Positions 62,056 to 64,000 of a DNA stretch of 64,000 nucleotides are shown here, one piece after another. Made by a program: the position numbers and the translations under genes. The number at the start of each line of letters is the position of its first letter. The first letter of the stretch is position 1. The DNA comes from an uncultured bacterium (GTDB taxonomy: Bacteria; Spirochaetota; UBA4802; UB4802), in contig CALEUQ010000005.1 of the NCBI GenBank assembly GCA_937920495.1, forward strand, positions 1 through 64,000. Reading direction: 5' to 3'. The notes below the pieces were generated by a model. It searched no databases. It saw nothing but the letters and a program-made list of their open reading frames with translations, and was not told where the DNA came from.

Positions 62056-64000
62056 TTACAGTAATGTATTTTTTATTTCAAGGAATTTACTGTGATTTTT
62101 TATAAATGCACTAACAATAACCGGATCAAAATATATACCAGATTTATCAGTTATAATTTTAACAGCCTTTTCATGTGGATACGCCTGCTTGTAAGGACGT
62201 TGCGAAACAAGAGCATCATATACATCTGCAATAGCTACTATACGTGCCGATAACGGGATTTCACGCCCTTTTAATCCTTTTGGATATCCGGAGCCGTTCC
62301 ATCGTTCATGGTGATAATATGCAATTTCCTTGCCTAAATTAAGGTATGATCGGCCTGTAACTTTTTGCTCAGCTTCGGCTATGGTTTCTGCTCCAATTAT
62401 TGTATGCTGCTTCATAATTTCAAATTCATACTCAGTTAACTTTCCCGGCTTAAGTAAAATATGGTCAGGAATGCCAACTTTGCCAATGTCATGAAGCAAA
62501 CAGGAGTTTACAAGATCTCGTATGTAATCATGTGTAATATAATTATTATATTCGGGGTGTTGTGATAACTCAAAAGCTAATATTTCAACATAACGCATAA
62601 TTCGCTCTAAATGCATCCCTGTTTCTTTGTTTCTGTATTCAGCTAATTTTGCAAGCGAAACGATAGTTACTAATTGCGCCTGATGAAGTCGTTGATTGAG
62701 TTCATGTGATTCTGCTTCAAGACGTTTTTTCTCGCTTATATCAATAAAGAAATAAAGACGTGCAAATGGTATATCATGGTCATCATGAAGAAGTGATGAC
62801 ATGCACAATGTTGTTAGTATATCGCCGGATTTTTTCAGCATTGCAATTTCAGTATACGGTTGATATATAATTGAATATGATTCATGGTTTGCAGATGATT
62901 TGGGATAGTTATTTTCAAAATAAATTAATTTGTTAAGTGGAGTATTTAAAATTTCAAATGGTTGATAACCTAATATTGTTGAAGCACCTTTATTCCAGCT
63001 TGTTATTATACCACTCAGGTCGGTTGTGATAATACCTATCATTTCGTTCTGTAAAATCTTTTCCTGAAATTCGGTAAGGTTTTGTATATGGGCTTCCATT
63101 TGTTTTTTTCGCTCTATATCGCGTGCCACTATCTGAATGCCTGCGGTATTATCAAGAGGGACTACACTCATGGCAAGTTCATACCAGCTATATTTGCCAT
63201 TACGGGTATATAATTGCATTTCAAAAGGCTGGGGATTGGTGCCACTTTTTAATGCATGTTCCATTATGGTGTGCAATATATGTTTTTCGTTTTTGTCAAT
63301 AAAATCAAAAATTGAAGGTTTGCGGGAATCAGGATAATCAAAGAGTTTGTAAAAGATGGAATTTCCATATACTATTTCTCCATCAGCTGTACATAAAAGA
63401 ATTATATCCTGAGTATTCTCTACCAGGTTGCGGTACTTAAGTTCTGATTTTACAAGTTCGTCCTGATTGCGCTTTCGACTGATCTCAACTGCTGCTGCGT
63501 TAAGCAACAAGCCAATAAAGTCTTTATTCTCATTATTCGAAGACGGGTCAAGAGCTATCGCTATACTGCCTTCTATGCGTTGTTTGGAACCTATAGGATA
63601 GATTGTTATAATTTCATTCCGTAATTGTGATAGGAGCAAATTTTTTGTATTATTATCTATACCTGGAAATGTTTTTTCTATTGCTTGCTGCAAACCAGAC
63701 TTATCTTCAATTATAATTTCTTTTCCGGTTTTAATAACTTCAAAAAATGGTATATTAGAATAATTGTTCAAATCAAGTTTTACATGTAAAATGTTATCAT
63801 GTGCAACATCCTGCAATATTTTCAGAAAATCTTCAGGGAAGACATCTACAATCTGAAGGGTGTTAACATCATTGCAGAGTAGTGTCACAATACTAAATCT
63901 GGCGCCTAACGCGTGTAATGACTTGGTAATATAATGTATGCTTTCTTTTATTGTATGAGCTTGCTTTATATGATATAAAGTATTTGCCACTAATTCTAAC
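62056..64000 (-). CDS. GAF-PAS-PAS-HD-GYP signalling protein (5' end outside window)
   Basis: At least 647 residues are seen and the frame stays open to the window edge, so the N terminus is probably missing; the first possible start inside is a GTG at 63990. Domains in order are a GAF-like region (about 1-170), a PAS (about 180-295; SELKYRNLVENTQDIILLCT), a second PAS (about 300-420; GIITTDLSGIITSWNKGAST) and an HD-GYP domain (about 450-644; SCLLHDIGKVGIPDHILLK, YHHERWNGSGYPKGLKGREI). The full GYP signature is intact, unlike the HD-GYP protein at 31373. It would hydrolyse cyclic di-GMP under control of bound ligand or redox cues. Confidence 0.92.
   Translation of the reverse strand, partial: LELVANTLYHIKQAHTIKESIHYITKSLHALGARFSIVTLLCNDVNTLQIVDVFPEDFLKILQDVAHDNILHVKLDLNNYSNIPFFEVIKTGKEIIIEDKSGLQQAIEKTFPGIDNNTKNLLLSQLRNEIITIYPIGSKQRIEGSIAIALDPSSNNENKDFIGLLLNAAAVEISRKRNQDELVKSELKYRNLVENTQDIILLCTADGEIVYGNSIFYKLFDYPDSRKPSIFDFIDKNEKHILHTIMEHALKSGTNPQPFEMQLYTRNGKYSWYELAMSVVPLDNTAGIQIVARDIERKKQMEAHIQNLTEFQEKILQNEMIGIITTDLSGIITSWNKGASTILGYQPFEILNTPLNKLIYFENNYPKSSANHESYSIIYQPYTEIAMLKKSGDILTTLCMSSLLHDDHDIPFARLYFFIDISEKKRLEAESHELNQRLHQAQLVTIVSLAKLAEYRNKETGMHLERIMRYVEILAFELSQHPEYNNYITHDYIRDLVNSCLLHDIGKVGIPDHILLKPGKLTEYEFEIMKQHTIIGAETIAEAEQKVTGRSYLNLGKEIAYYHHERWNGSGYPKGLKGREIPLSARIVAIADVYDALVSQRPYKQAYPHEKAVKIITDKSGIYFDPVIVSAFIKNHSKFLEIKNTLL

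Overview
The window is about 36% GC by eye and gene-dense, with short intergenic gaps that carry dispersed non-coding repeats. It looks like a chromosomal segment of a spirochaete or close relative (Spirochaetota). The inference rests on gene content: a CHASE2 adenylate cyclase, an extracellular-domain/7TM/SpoIIE phosphatase, two HD-GYP proteins, a DUF115 (Maf-like) protein, an AsmA-like protein, an Arg32-type EF-P, and pyruvate:ferredoxin oxidoreductase with several acyl-CoA synthetases. There is no rRNA operon, phage, CRISPR array or intact insertion sequence. Assignment to a genus is not possible from the sequence alone.

Layout. 0-3.1 kb: XRE-cupin regulator, Ste24-type M48 protease, convergent purM. 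3.1-6.5 kb: repeat-rich DNA (a 600-bp and a 287-bp copy of a MITE-like element) around an AMP-forming acyl ligase. 6.5-10.2 kb: a degenerate receiver/coiled-coil protein, an exported partner, a small ORF and a large protein with an XPB/Ssl2-type domain but no helicase motor. 10.4-15.2 kb: envelope operon of signal peptidase I, a PASTA transpeptidase and a DUF115 protein. 15.3-25.5 kb: lgt, acyl-CoA synthetase, a 1173-residue PFOR, a 54-residue small gene, a DUF1295 membrane protein and a trifunctional AMP-ligase/ACP/PlsC fusion. 25.9-39.6 kb: HAD-like protein, exported protein, AmpG-like transporter, SpoIIE phosphatase, RidA, HD-GYP, a TetR-DedA group, AsmA-like protein and CHASE2 cyclase. 39.9-50.9 kb: one long rightward run of argS, cinA, TPR protein, aroQ, M24 peptidase, efp, TPR/OB protein, DUF362-ferredoxin and a membrane zinc-motif protein, ending against two leftward CAU tRNAs. 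51.5-55.1 kb: polyamine operon of AdoMet decarboxylase, a divergent paralogue that keeps the catalytic triad, speE and an SSS transporter, behind a roughly 200-nt leader. 55.1-64 kb: a decayed toxin-antitoxin remnant, a truncated MITE-like copy, nitrilase, glycogen phosphorylase, lepA, a YfcE-type phosphoesterase and a GAF/PAS/HD-GYP protein running off the right edge.

Four signals stand out beyond ordinary genes. (1) The octamer RCTATCGC is strongly over-represented on both strands, mostly inside genes: I count 30 CTATCGC/GCGATAG sites where base composition predicts about 4 to 5. (2) A MITE-like family with inverted ends includes a 74-bp end-to-end deletion derivative. (3) A second family is a GTACACC stem-loop with conserved flanks. 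(4) A neofunctionalised SpeD paralogue may sit in the polyamine operon.
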